The translations under genes were made by a program, and so were the position numbers. Positions 9,023-16,848 of a DNA stretch of 64,000 nt are shown one piece after another. Below the pieces are notes generated by a model that did no database searches, had not been told where the DNA came from, and worked only from the letters and a program-made list of their open reading frames with translations. The number at the start of each line of letters is the position of its first letter. Positions within the stretch are counted from its first letter, which is position 1. The DNA is from Vibrio hippocampi (lineage in GTDB: Bacteria > Pseudomonadota > Gammaproteobacteria > Enterobacterales > Vibrionaceae): NCBI RefSeq assembly GCF_921292975.1, contig NZ_CAKLCM010000002.1, forward strand, positions 310,001 to 374,000, given 5' to 3'.

Positions 9023-9250
9023 ATGAAGTTATCGGAACTGAAAGTAGGAAGCAGTGCAACCATTACTCAACTTGATGGCCTCTCAACGGACGTGAGAAAG
9101 AAACTGATGGTAATGGGGCTGCTACCCAATACAGACATTAAGCTTGTGCGTCGTGCTCCAATGGGGGATCCGTTGCAAGTGGAAGTTCGTGGTGTATCAC
9201 TTGCTGTACGTAACACCATTGCACAAGCGATTGAAGTGGAGCAAAAATAA
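9023..9250 (+). CDS. feoA: Ferrous iron transport protein A
   Basis: 75 residues, MKLSELKVGSSATITQLDG, a small SH3-like FeoA domain. The start at 9023 follows a TAGGAAAA ribosome site; the 54 codons upstream in the same frame lack any family similarity. FeoA is a cytoplasmic protein thought to act on the FeoB GTPase or transporter. Its stop overlaps the feoB start (AATAATG), so feoA, feoB and feoC form one operon. Confidence 0.95.
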   Translation: MKLSELKVGSSATITQLDGLSTDVRKKLMVMGLLPNTDIKLVRRAPMGDPLQVEVRGVSLAVRNTIAQAIEVEQK

Positions 9251-11520
9251 TGAGTTATAACATATTAACAGTCGGTAACCCGAACAGTGGTAAAACGACG
9301 CTATTTAATGGCTTAACGGGTGCTAAGCAGCACGTCGGTAACTGGGCAGGTGTGACGGTAGAAAAGCGTACTGGTCAATATTCACATGCCGGCGAAGACT
9401 TTTTGTTGACTGATTTGCCTGGTATTTATGCCCTTGATAGTGGCAATGATGGCAACAGTATTGATGAGTCGATTGCCTCTCGTGCCGTACTGACTCAAGA
9501 AACTGATCTAATTATCAACGTTGTAGACGCCTCCAGTTTAGAACGTAGCCTTTATATGACGCTGCAACTGCGTGAATTAGGTCGCCCAATGGTTGTGGTA
9601 TTAAACAAGATGGATGCGCTAAAACGTGAACGCATCAAACTTGATATCGCAGGACTAGAGCAGGCGCTAGGTTGTCCAGTATTGGCTCTTTCCGCAACGG
9701 ATAAACAGCAAGTCAAAGGATTGAAAGAACAATTGCACAAAGTTGTGGTGCAAGGTCTTTCCATTGATTCTCTCAATATCGATTATGGCAGCGAGATGGA
9801 AGCGGCTATCGCTAACGTTAGCCCGCTATTTTCTGACCAAGTGGTGGATTCCAGAGCGCTTGCAATACGTGCTCTTGAGCGTGATACGCTTGTCGTCAAT
9901 ATGCTCGCACCGCAAGACAAACAAACCGTTAACGCGACACTAAACCAAACTAACGTTGATATCGATCTTCAGGTAGCCAACGTCAAATACACGCTTTTGC
10001 ATCAACTGTGTAAACAGCTGCGCCGTAGCGAAGGCAAGTTTAGTCGTAGTCACTCAGAAAAAGTGGACGCTGTGATCCTGAATAAATGGATCGGTGTGCC
10101 GTTCTTCTTCGTGGTGATGTACCTGATGTTTATGTTCGCCATCAATATTGGTGGGGCGTTTATCGACTTCTTTGATATTAGTACCGGTGCGCTGTTTGTT
10201 GATGGTACTCACTATCTTCTTGATGACCACCTTCCGGTTTGGCTCGTGACATTAATCGCTGATGGTGTGGGCGGTGGTGTCCAAACGGTTGCCACCTTTA
10301 TTCCGGTTATCGCGGCGCTATATCTATTTCTTGCTGTGCTTGAAAGCTCGGGCTATATGGCGCGCGCTGCATTTGTTCTTGATAAGGTGATGCAAAAAAT
10401 CGGGCTACCGGGAAAAGCGTTTGTGCCTTTAGTGCTTGGCTTTGGCTGTAATGTTCCGTCTATCATGGCAACGCGTACGCTAGACCAAGAGCGCGAGCGT
10501 AAACTCGCGGCATCCATGGCACCCTTTATGTCTTGTGGTGCTCGTTTGCCAGTTTATGCGTTGTTTGCGGCAGCGTTTTTCCCAGACAGTGGTCAAAACA
10601 TCGTTTTTGCTCTCTATCTACTGGGTATTGTCGCCGCCGTCTTTACTGGTTTGGTGTTGAAACACACCATCTATCCGGGTTCGAGCGACACGCTATTGAT
10701 GGAAATGCCAGACTATGAATTCCCAACGATTCAGAACGTATTGATCAAAACATGGCAGAAGCTGAAGCGCTTTGTACTGGGTGCAGGTAAAACGATTGTG
10801 GTCGTGGTGACGATTTTAAGCTTCCTAAACTCTGTCGGCACTGATGGGACTTTCGGTAATGAAGATAGCGAAAATTCAGTGCTATCAAAAGCTTCTCAGC
10901 TTGTTACACCCGTGTTTTCTCCGATGGGTGTTCAAGAGGATAACTGGCCAGCAACCGTGGGTATTATTACCGGTATCTTTGCTAAAGAAGCGGTCGTGGG
11001 TACGTTAAATAGCTTGTACACGTCAGCAGAAGGTGAAGAAGGCGAGTATGATCTGATGGGCAGTCTGCAAGAAGCGTTAGAGTCTATTCCAGCCAACCTA
11101 GCGGATCTAAGTTACTCTGATCCTTTAGGTGTTGAAGTCGGTGACCTATCGGATTCACAAGCCGTGGCTGAAGACCAAGAAGTGGATACCACGATCTTTG
11201 GTAATCTAAAAGGCTTCTTTGTGAGCAGTCATGCAGCCTTTGCTTACTTGATCTTTATTCTTCTTTATACGCCATGTGTCGCAGCGATGGGTGCTTACGT
11301 TAAAGAGTTTGGTCATAAATACGCACGCTTTATTGCGGTCTGGACTATGGGTTTAGCTTACGGTGGCGCGACTTTGTATTATCAAGTGCTAAACTTTGCC
11401 AATGACCCGCTAACCAGTGCGATTTGGATTACTATCGTCATTGCCGCTTGTGCACTGACCTACGCAGCCTTGAAAAAGCAAGCTCGTACCCAACAGCAAT
11501 TGGAATTAAGCATCGCGTGA
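9250..11520 (+). CDS. feoB: Ferrous iron transporter FeoB
   Basis: 756 residues. The N-terminal G-protein domain shows G1 GNPNSGKT (residues 9-16), G3 DLPGIY, G4 NKMD and a SATD G5-like motif. A long membrane region follows, with the conserved GFGCNVPSIMATRTL and FMSCGARLPVYALF blocks (a Gly-Cys-Asn and a Ser-Cys-Gly motif thought to line the iron path). A second core block, FAKEAVVGTLNSLY, is present in the C-terminal half. It imports Fe(II) across the inner membrane. Full length, no frame break. Confidence 0.97.
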   Translation: MSYNILTVGNPNSGKTTLFNGLTGAKQHVGNWAGVTVEKRTGQYSHAGEDFLLTDLPGIYALDSGNDGNSIDESIASRAVLTQETDLIINVVDASSLERSLYMTLQLRELGRPMVVVLNKMDALKRERIKLDIAGLEQALGCPVLALSATDKQQVKGLKEQLHKVVVQGLSIDSLNIDYGSEMEAAIANVSPLFSDQVVDSRALAIRALERDTLVVNMLAPQDKQTVNATLNQTNVDIDLQVANVKYTLLHQLCKQLRRSEGKFSRSHSEKVDAVILNKWIGVPFFFVVMYLMFMFAINIGGAFIDFFDISTGALFVDGTHYLLDDHLPVWLVTLIADGVGGGVQTVATFIPVIAALYLFLAVLESSGYMARAAFVLDKVMQKIGLPGKAFVPLVLGFGCNVPSIMATRTLDQERERKLAASMAPFMSCGARLPVYALFAAAFFPDSGQNIVFALYLLGIVAAVFTGLVLKHTIYPGSSDTLLMEMPDYEFPTIQNVLIKTWQKLKRFVLGAGKTIVVVVTILSFLNSVGTDGTFGNEDSENSVLSKASQLVTPVFSPMGVQEDNWPATVGIITGIFAKEAVVGTLNSLYTSAEGEEGEYDLMGSLQEALESIPANLADLSYSDPLGVEVGDLSDSQAVAEDQEVDTTIFGNLKGFFVSSHAAFAYLIFILLYTPCVAAMGAYVKEFGHKYARFIAVWTMGLAYGGATLYYQVLNFANDPLTSAIWITIVIAACALTYAALKKQARTQQQLELSIA

Positions 11521-11747
11521 TTTTATCTGAACTGAAAAGTCATATTGAGAGCCACCCGGGCGTTACCCGTGGGGCTCTTGCCAAGCATTTTGCCCTGAGT
11601 GAAGACGGGGTAGATGCCATGTTACAGGTATGGCTCAATAAGGGGCAGGTTTCTCGCACGGAAGATTGTGATAAGCAGGGCAATATTTTAGGTATTCGTT
11701 ATCACCTCAATCAGGCTGGCGCGTTTTCACTGCAAGTGAAGATGTAG
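11517..11747 (+). CDS. feoC: FeoC-type winged-helix protein
   Basis: 76 residues from a GTG start at 11517 that overlaps the feoB stop (GTGA). The translation begins ILSELKSHIESHPGVTRGALAKHF after the initiator, a winged-helix fold typical of FeoC (DUF1920). It lacks the cysteine-rich Fe-S loop of enteric FeoC (only one Cys, in EDCDKQ), which matches the Vibrio type known to bind the FeoB cytoplasmic domain. The reading frame extends farther upstream inside feoB, but only this start makes sense. Confidence 0.9.
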   Translation: MILSELKSHIESHPGVTRGALAKHFALSEDGVDAMLQVWLNKGQVSRTEDCDKQGNILGIRYHLNQAGAFSLQVKM

Positions 11748-11814
11748 CGATAGAACTGGAAAACAGGCGAATAGCAGGTTGAAAGTGATAAAACTGGTCT
11801 GTTGAGAGCATTAA

Positions 11815-11847
11815 AAAAGGCGATAAGTGAGTTCACTTATCGCCTTT
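11815..11847. terminator. Bidirectional terminator between feoC and argS
   Basis: AAAAAGGCGATAAGTGA, then TCACTTATCGCCTTTT: a perfect stem of about 14 bp with an A-run before and T-run after. It serves the convergent feoABC and argS transcripts. Confidence 0.9.
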
Positions 11848-11882
11848 TGTTTATCTAATACGTGTTTATCTAATGCGGTTGA

Positions 11883-13613
11883 TTACATACGCTCAAGCGT
11901 ATCGATACCCAATAGTGAAAGACCTTGTTTGATGGTATTCGCAGTTAATGCCGCTAGCTTAAGGCGGCTCTGCTTAGTGGCATCGTCCGCAGAAAGAATA
12001 GGGCACGCTTCATAGAAGCTAGAGAATTGACCAGCAAGCTCAAACAGGTAGCTACACATGATATGAGGCTGACCTTCACGAGCAACCGACTGTACCGCTT
12101 CTTCAAATTGCAGCAGTTTAGCGACCAGTGCTTTCTCTTTCTCATCACCAATCACGATGTCACCGCTTAGGGCATCCATTTCCACGCCTGCTTTCGCAAA
12201 CACAGAAGCGACACGAGTATAGGCATACTGCATATACGGCGCAGTGTTACCTTCAAAGGCAAGCATGTTATCCCAGTCAAACACGTAGTCCGTGGTGCGG
12301 TGCTTAGAAAGATCAGCATACTTAACCGCAGCCATTGCAACCGTGTTGGCAATCTTGGTTTTTTCTTCGCTGTCTAGCTCTGGGTTTTTGCTTTCGATCA
12401 GCGTTGAGGCACGTTCAACCGCTTCATCCAGAAGATCCGCAAGACGGACAGTACCGCCAGCACGAGTCTTAAATGGACGACCGTCTTTGCCCAGCATCAT
12501 ACCGAAAGCATGGTGTTCAAGGGTAGTAGACTCTGGCACATAACCCGCTTTGCGAACGATAGTCCAAGCTTGCTGTAGGTGTTGGTGTTGACGCGAGTCG
12601 ATGAAGTACAGCACGCGGTCTGCGTTTAGCTGTTCATAACGGTATTTTGCGCAAGCAATATCGGTAGTCGTGTACAGGAAACCGCCGTCACGCTTACGGA
12701 TGATAACGCCCATAGGCTCACCATCTTTATTTTTGTATTCATCAAGGAACACAACTTGCGCGCCGTCATCTTCAACTGACAGCCCTTTTTGTTGTAGATC
12801 TTCGACGATAGCGGGCAGCATGTCGTTGTACATACTTTCACCCATCACGTCATCGCGAGTTAGCGATACGTTTAGGCGGTCGTAGTTACGCTGGTTTTGG
12901 ATCATGGTGATGTCCACCAATTTCTTCCACATCTGGTTGCAGAACTCGTCACCGCTTTGCAGTTTCACCACGTAGTTACGAGCGCGCGCAGCGAAAGCTT
13001 CGTCTTCATCGTACAGTTTCTTAGATTCACGATAGAAGGCTTCCAGATCGGAAAGCTCCATTGAGACTTCACCTGATGTTTGCTGTACGCGTTCAAGGTT
13101 AGCGATCAACATACCAAACTGCGTACCCCAGTCACCGATGTGGTTGGCGCGAATTACTTTATGACCTAGGAACTCCAGCGTACGCACTACCGCGTCACCA
13201 ATGATGGTTGAGCGCAGGTGACCAACGTGCATTTCTTTTGCAACGTTTGGCGCTGAGTAATCAGCAACGATCGTTTGCGCTTGTTGCGCGCTGACACCGA
13301 TGCGAGGATCAGCCAAAGCCGCATCGGCTTGCTTAGCAAGAAACGCTTCGCTTAGGAAAATGTTAATAAAACCTGGACCCGCGATCTCAGTTTTGCTCGC
13401 GATACCGTCAAGATCTAAGACGTCGAGAACCTTTTGTGCGAATTCTCGAGGATTAGTACCCAGTTTCTTTGCTACGCCCATCACGCCGTTTGCTTGGTAG
13501 TCACCAAACTGTGGTTTTGCAGATTGGCGAACCGCCGCAGGACTGCCTGCAGGTGCGCCAGCGGCTTCGAGAGCCTGAGATACTTTATCGTTGATCAGTG
13601 CTTGGATATTCAC
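11883..13613 (-). CDS. argS: Arginyl-tRNA synthetase
   Basis: 576 residues. The GTG at 13613 follows AAGGAA at a good distance and yields the family N-terminus (M)[18 protein letters not shown]; a Met five codons upstream (13628) is less likely. The class I HIGH motif appears as HVGHLRST (about residue 125-135). The N-terminal tRNA-recognition domain ([18 protein letters not shown]) and C-terminal anticodon-binding DALR domain ([10 protein letters not shown], then [19 protein letters not shown]) are all present. It charges tRNA-Arg in the cytoplasm. Confidence 0.96.
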   Translation of the reverse strand: MNIQALINDKVSQALEAAGAPAGSPAAVRQSAKPQFGDYQANGVMGVAKKLGTNPREFAQKVLDVLDLDGIASKTEIAGPGFINIFLSEAFLAKQADAALADPRIGVSAQQAQTIVADYSAPNVAKEMHVGHLRSTIIGDAVVRTLEFLGHKVIRANHIGDWGTQFGMLIANLERVQQTSGEVSMELSDLEAFYRESKKLYDEDEAFAARARNYVVKLQSGDEFCNQMWKKLVDITMIQNQRNYDRLNVSLTRDDVMGESMYNDMLPAIVEDLQQKGLSVEDDGAQVVFLDEYKNKDGEPMGVIIRKRDGGFLYTTTDIACAKYRYEQLNADRVLYFIDSRQHQHLQQAWTIVRKAGYVPESTTLEHHAFGMMLGKDGRPFKTRAGGTVRLADLLDEAVERASTLIESKNPELDSEEKTKIANTVAMAAVKYADLSKHRTTDYVFDWDNMLAFEGNTAPYMQYAYTRVASVFAKAGVEMDALSGDIVIGDEKEKALVAKLLQFEEAVQSVAREGQPHIMCSYLFELAGQFSSFYEACPILSADDATKQSRLKLAALTANTIKQGLSLLGIDTLERM

Positions 13614-13664
13614 ACGCGTTTCCTTCAACTCTTAGAACTTAGAATTTAGATGTTTTGTCATAGC

Positions 13665-13728
13665 GATTGCTATTGGTACCGATGGCTATTGAAACCGATT
13701 GTTATTGAAACCAAGGGTCATTGAAACT
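13665..13728. repeat. Four-copy 16-bp imperfect tandem repeat upstream of argS
   Basis: Units GATTGCTATTGGTACC, GATGGCTATTGAAACC, GATTGTTATTGAAACC and AAGGGTCATTGAAACT lie head to tail within the 346-bp gap between argS and yecM. No gene or clear promoter element was recognised in the rest of the gap. Confidence 0.85.
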
Positions 13729-13959
13729 GATGCTATCTCGTCTGTGACAGAAATAAGTTAGCAACAGGGGTGACAAATTGGCATTCAGCAGCAATAGCTT
13801 AATCAGTTAGCCGCACATGATAACAATTTTAGTGTGATCCACCTAGTCTCTAGTGATGAATTTTCACTTCGAACTGGGTTAAGTCAGTTTTGCCGGCTGA
13901 GTTGAGCTTACGCAGACAAATCAGTATATTGGCGCACGATCGCACAAAGGAGCCAAGAT

Positions 13960-14556
13960 ATGATTCAACACGCCCAAAACAAAGGTTTGATGCCACCGCA
14001 GATGCTGGTGGAAATCGAACCATTTATCTCAAAAATACAGTCGCTTAGCGCTTTGTTAGGCTTGAACTTACAAGGCTACGAGGCGGATCATATCGCGTTA
14101 CGTGTTAACGACGAGCAAGTTGCACAGGTTATTGACCAAGCATGGAGCGAGTATGGTGATGTTATTTCTCGAGCTCATATTAATGGTCGACCGATTGTGG
14201 TGATCGCATTGACGCAACCTATTGAGATTGAGGAATGGCGCATTAAGTGCTTAGAGCTCCCATATCCTGCCGTCAATAAGACCCATCCTGTTGAAGGTTG
14301 GGAGCATGTCGAATTTGTTGTGCCTTCCGATGCAGAAACAGCACAAGACTATCTTGCTTACCTACAACAGCACTTTCCTGAACTTGATTGCTCAGAGCAA
14401 CACCTCGAAAAATTAGGCATAAAGATGAAGTTATCGAGCCCAAAAGGCGAGGGGGAAAGATTAGCGAACCCAACGGTTGCTTTTAAACACCAAGGAATTT
14501 GCATCAAACTGCACCCTCACAGCTTGGCGGATATTGTGGCCTCCGAACAAGGGTAA
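13960..14556 (+). CDS. yecM: YecM-type VOC-fold protein
   Basis: 198 residues matching the YecM family: ALRVNDEQVAQ, RAHINGRPIVVIALTQPI, LELPYPAVNKTHPVEGWEHVEFV, and the C-terminal FKHQGICIKLHPHSL. The fold is of the glyoxalase/dioxygenase (VOC) type; His residues in DHIALRV and WEHVEFV would be metal-binding positions. The substrate is unknown. In Escherichia coli yecM is also next to argS, which supports the name. An AAGGAG-like site precedes the ATG. Confidence 0.88.
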   Translation: MIQHAQNKGLMPPQMLVEIEPFISKIQSLSALLGLNLQGYEADHIALRVNDEQVAQVIDQAWSEYGDVISRAHINGRPIVVIALTQPIEIEEWRIKCLELPYPAVNKTHPVEGWEHVEFVVPSDAETAQDYLAYLQQHFPELDCSEQHLEKLGIKMKLSSPKGEGERLANPTVAFKHQGICIKLHPHSLADIVASEQG

Positions 14557-14714
14557 CTTTGCTGTAGGGTTGTTTGAGATTAAACGTGCTCTCTGTGACC
14601 AAGTGCTGACATCACCGAGAGCGTCTTTTAACAGCCGCTCTATGTCCTGCAGGTACAATAAAACACTGTTCTAAAGGTAACGATGGAGTCTGCTCAGGTA
14701 ATGATGCTAGAGTG

Positions 14715-15470
14715 TCATAAGATCACTGAGTACCAAAAAACTCGCCCAAGAATCGTAATGTTTTGTTGAGAGATTTCGGACCGGGTGTATTCTCGAGCTG
14801 GATATTCAGTGTGGTTAATACTGACGACTCGCATTCCCTGTCCCGGAAGGTGGTAGAGTTTTCGTATATACACCTCTCCGGCATGAGCGAGCACGTACAG
14901 GCTACCGTCGACTAACGTTTGATCACCGCAGTTAATACCCAAGGTACAGCCTTGAGGTAACACGGGTTCCATACTTTTTCCTAGCATGGTCACACAGATG
15001 GCATCCTCGGGTTCAATCGCGTATCGATACAGCATGGATTTAGTGAATTTAAGGTAGGTTTTATTGCCGCGCTTGGGCTCTCTTATGACGTTGTCATCAA
15101 CAATCATCTCGTCATCAGATAACAGCGGCACAGCCACTTCGTCTTCGGCTAATGGCGTCTCTCCATTCCACACCATCATATTGTCTAAATGGGTCACTTG
15201 CTTTAGCTCTGCCTGTATCGGCAACGGTAAAGTTTGATCGCAGTGAGCTGGGTCATCTAAGTAGCCGCTGGGCAATCGCAACGCCGTCTCAATGATTTCG
15301 ATCATTTTCTCCGAGATACGTTTTTTATATTCATTACCTGGTGGGCTCAACATTCTCGACACATATGAGGCCTCACGATCGATAGCTCTTGCTAACATGG
15401 CGTTTTTGTCGTCAAAACGATCCTTACGAATTCGTAACAAATTCAGTCTTCTGACCTCATACCTATCCAT
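14715..15470 (-). CDS. CI-like repressor with S24 peptidase domain
   Basis: 251 residues. An N-terminal DNA-binding region (residues 1-70) contains DKNAMLARAIDREASYVSRML, an XRE-like helix-turn-helix. The C-terminal half is a LexA/CI S24 domain with Ser166 in MLGKSMEPVLPQG and Lys204 in VYIRKLY as the catalytic pair. The linker (about 75-125) has no Ala-Gly pair, the usual self-cleavage site, so RecA-triggered cleavage is doubtful. It is divergent from a 75-residue Cro/YdaS-like gene, with three matching operator sites between them. No other phage genes are nearby, so this looks like a domesticated or orphan immunity switch. Confidence 0.85.
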   Translation of the reverse strand: MDRYEVRRLNLLRIRKDRFDDKNAMLARAIDREASYVSRMLSPPGNEYKKRISEKMIEIIETALRLPSGYLDDPAHCDQTLPLPIQAELKQVTHLDNMMVWNGETPLAEDEVAVPLLSDDEMIVDDNVIREPKRGNKTYLKFTKSMLYRYAIEPEDAICVTMLGKSMEPVLPQGCTLGINCGDQTLVDGSLYVLAHAGEVYIRKLYHLPGQGMRVVSINHTEYPAREYTRSEISQQNITILGRVFWYSVIL

Positions 15471-15522
15471 TGTTCGTTCTCTCCATTTATCACTCTTAAC
15501 CCGATCACTATAACAGCTTGAT

Positions 15523-15574
15523 TACCAATAGGTAAATGACCTGTAGGTATTGATAAAGCTTTAACCTCTAGGTA
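15523..15574. promoter_or_regulatory. Triple operator between the divergent CI-like and Cro-like genes
   Basis: Three copies of ACC-N4-GGTA: TACCAATAGGTA (15523-15534), GACCTGTAGGTA (15538-15549) and AACCTCTAGGTA (15563-15574). The third lies between TTGATA (15550) and TATGTT (15573), a 17-bp-spaced promoter for the rightward gene. The first overlaps TTTACC, an 18-bp spacer and TATAGT reading leftward to the repressor. The layout resembles a lambda OR-type switch. Confidence 0.7.
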
Positions 15575-15603
15575 TGTTCAAGAGAGAAATATGGAGGTAA
15601 CGA

Positions 15604-15831
15604 ATGGAACAATTACGTAATTATCTAAATACTTTGAAACCTTATCAACAAATGATTTTTGCAGAAAACTGCGAAACTTCAATAGGTTATTTAAGAAAGG
15701 CTATCAGTGTATCGCAAAATCTTAACCCAATACTTTGTGTTCAGATAGAAAAAAACACTCAAGGAAAAGTGACTAGACAGGCACTCAGACCCCATGATTG
15801 GCAGCGTATCTGGCCGGAACTTATAGGTTAA
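15604..15831 (+). CDS. Small Cro/YdaS-like helix-turn-helix protein
   Basis: 75 residues, MEQLRNYLNTLKPYQQMIFAE. The pattern of a short N-terminal helix, the stretch CETSIGYLRKAISVSQNLNPI and the C-terminal LRPHDWQRIWPEL closely resembles YdaS/Cro-type proteins, in which the C-terminal motif is typical. It has a strong ribosome site (TGGAGGTAA). It is transcribed away from the S24 repressor gene and likely represses or competes at the shared operators. The assignment is by pattern and context. Confidence 0.7.
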   Translation: MEQLRNYLNTLKPYQQMIFAENCETSIGYLRKAISVSQNLNPILCVQIEKNTQGKVTRQALRPHDWQRIWPELIG

Positions 15832-15986
15832 TATTTCACTATTATAGGTAATTTACAAAGTTTAAGATAAATTATTTGGGTAACGGTTTAGGTGAAATTA
15901 GCAGTGGCTGACTCATTTCGGTGAAGCCACTATTATTCTTTAGATAATGAGTATTTCAAGTATCACGGTTTCAATGGATTAACCTA

Positions 15987-16024
15987 CTGCCGATAGAATA
16001 ATTCGCTGCTGATAGAATAATTGA
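15987..16024. repeat. Two-copy 19-bp tandem repeat upstream of vemP
   Basis: CTGCCGATAGAATAATTCG is followed at once by CTGCTGATAGAATAATTGA. It sits in the 371-bp gap between the Cro-like gene and vemP. That gap also has a weak hairpin (AGTGGCT..AGCCACT, 15903-15931) and nothing else I recognise. Confidence 0.75.
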
Positions 16025-16202
16025 TAGGTGATTTATAGAATCTTGTGCATAATCAAAATCCCCATCGCCCAACTGGGTTAGGTTAAGCGCCGCAGCGAGT
16101 TATTTGATCGGCTGTCCCCAACCAAGATGGTTATGCGTCATTCACGGAGTAATTAACTTTTTAGGTAAGTTATTTAAGTAAGTCTGTATGTATCGGAATG
16201 TG

Positions 16203-16679
16203 ATGAAAACTCTGTTGACCTTGTTACTTATGCTGGTGTTTATGCCAGTGCAAGGCACATCTGCAGAATGGCAACATCATCCATTATCTAGCCAAACGGG
16301 CTTAACGCTTTTTCAAGCAGCCACACCTTCCGATGGATTCACGCATTATAAGGGAGTAACCCTTTCTCTTGCCGAAAGCGAATCCGTCACCCCGAAAGCC
16401 CCGAAATCAAAAACTCGTTTTAGCGAAGAAGTCGTCGCGATAGTTAACTACTATCGCCATGCTTATGTTCAAAGAAAAGATTTAGAGTCTGAATCAGACT
16501 CCTTAGAACAGCCTTACTCTCATCCGAAAAGTGCGGCATTTACTGATTCGACGCGATTAAACGTCGCTCGTTGGAAACAGACCTCTCACCACTTTCATTA
16601 TTCACGATCCCATCGCATCTCAGGCTGGAAAGAAACCAATGCCCTGTATGTGGCATTAAATAGTCAGTTCTTCTCTTAA
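16203..16679 (+). CDS. vemP: VemP, translation-arrest monitor of protein export
   Basis: 158 residues from Met at 16203 (an in-frame ATG at 16188 would add five). A signal sequence (MKTLLTLLLMLVFMPVQGTSA) is followed by a poorly structured region and a C-terminal HRISGWKETNALYVALNSQ. This matches what I recall of the Vibrio alginolyticus VemP arrest motif. Trp142 and Gln155 are each one position from the Trp143 and Gln156 recalled for that protein, where the ribosome stalls at the Gln. VemP stalls when export by SecDF1 is weak (low sodium), which opens the mRNA and allows translation of secD2. It lies just upstream of secD2-secF2, as in other vibrios. Confidence 0.9.
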   Translation: MKTLLTLLLMLVFMPVQGTSAEWQHHPLSSQTGLTLFQAATPSDGFTHYKGVTLSLAESESVTPKAPKSKTRFSEEVVAIVNYYRHAYVQRKDLESESDSLEQPYSHPKSAAFTDSTRLNVARWKQTSHHFHYSRSHRISGWKETNALYVALNSQFFS

Positions 16680-16717
16680 ATCACTTTTTGGCACTTAGGT
16701 GCTTCCTATTAGTGGCT

Positions 16718-16765
16718 TTGTTCGCAAGCGTCTTTGTTTATAAGCGCTTTAATTTGCAAGCGCCG
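16718..16765. repeat. Three-copy 16-bp imperfect repeat in the vemP-secD2 spacer
   Basis: TTGTTCGCAAGCGTCT, TTGTTTATAAGCGCTT and TAATTTGCAAGCGCCG lie in tandem. They occupy the leader through which VemP stalling controls secD2, so they could alter its folding. Confidence 0.65.
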
Positions 16766-16817
16766 ATTGAGGTCCTTGTGGGCAACTCCAGCCACCGAAT
16801 CTGTTATTAAAAGATAA

Positions 16818-16838
16818 CTCTGCCTGTTGGCAGAGGGA
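16818..16838 (+). promoter_or_regulatory. secD2: Hairpin covering the secD2 ribosome-binding site
   Basis: CTCTGCC-TGTT-GGCAGAG is a perfect 7-bp stem whose 3' arm runs into the Shine-Dalgarno AGAGGGA, 10 bases before the secD2 ATG (16849). In V. alginolyticus a stem-loop hides the secD2 ribosome site until VemP stalls. This hairpin is the local candidate, though a longer-range pairing with the end of vemP may also be needed. Confidence 0.65.
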
Positions 16839-16848
16839 CAAAAAGTAT

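Noticed and set aside
10860..11210. Foreign insertion in the C-terminal part of FeoB
   Set aside because: The hydrophilic Glu/Asp-rich stretch keeps the frame and is flanked by normal FeoB spans; it looks like an ordinary variable cytosolic loop.
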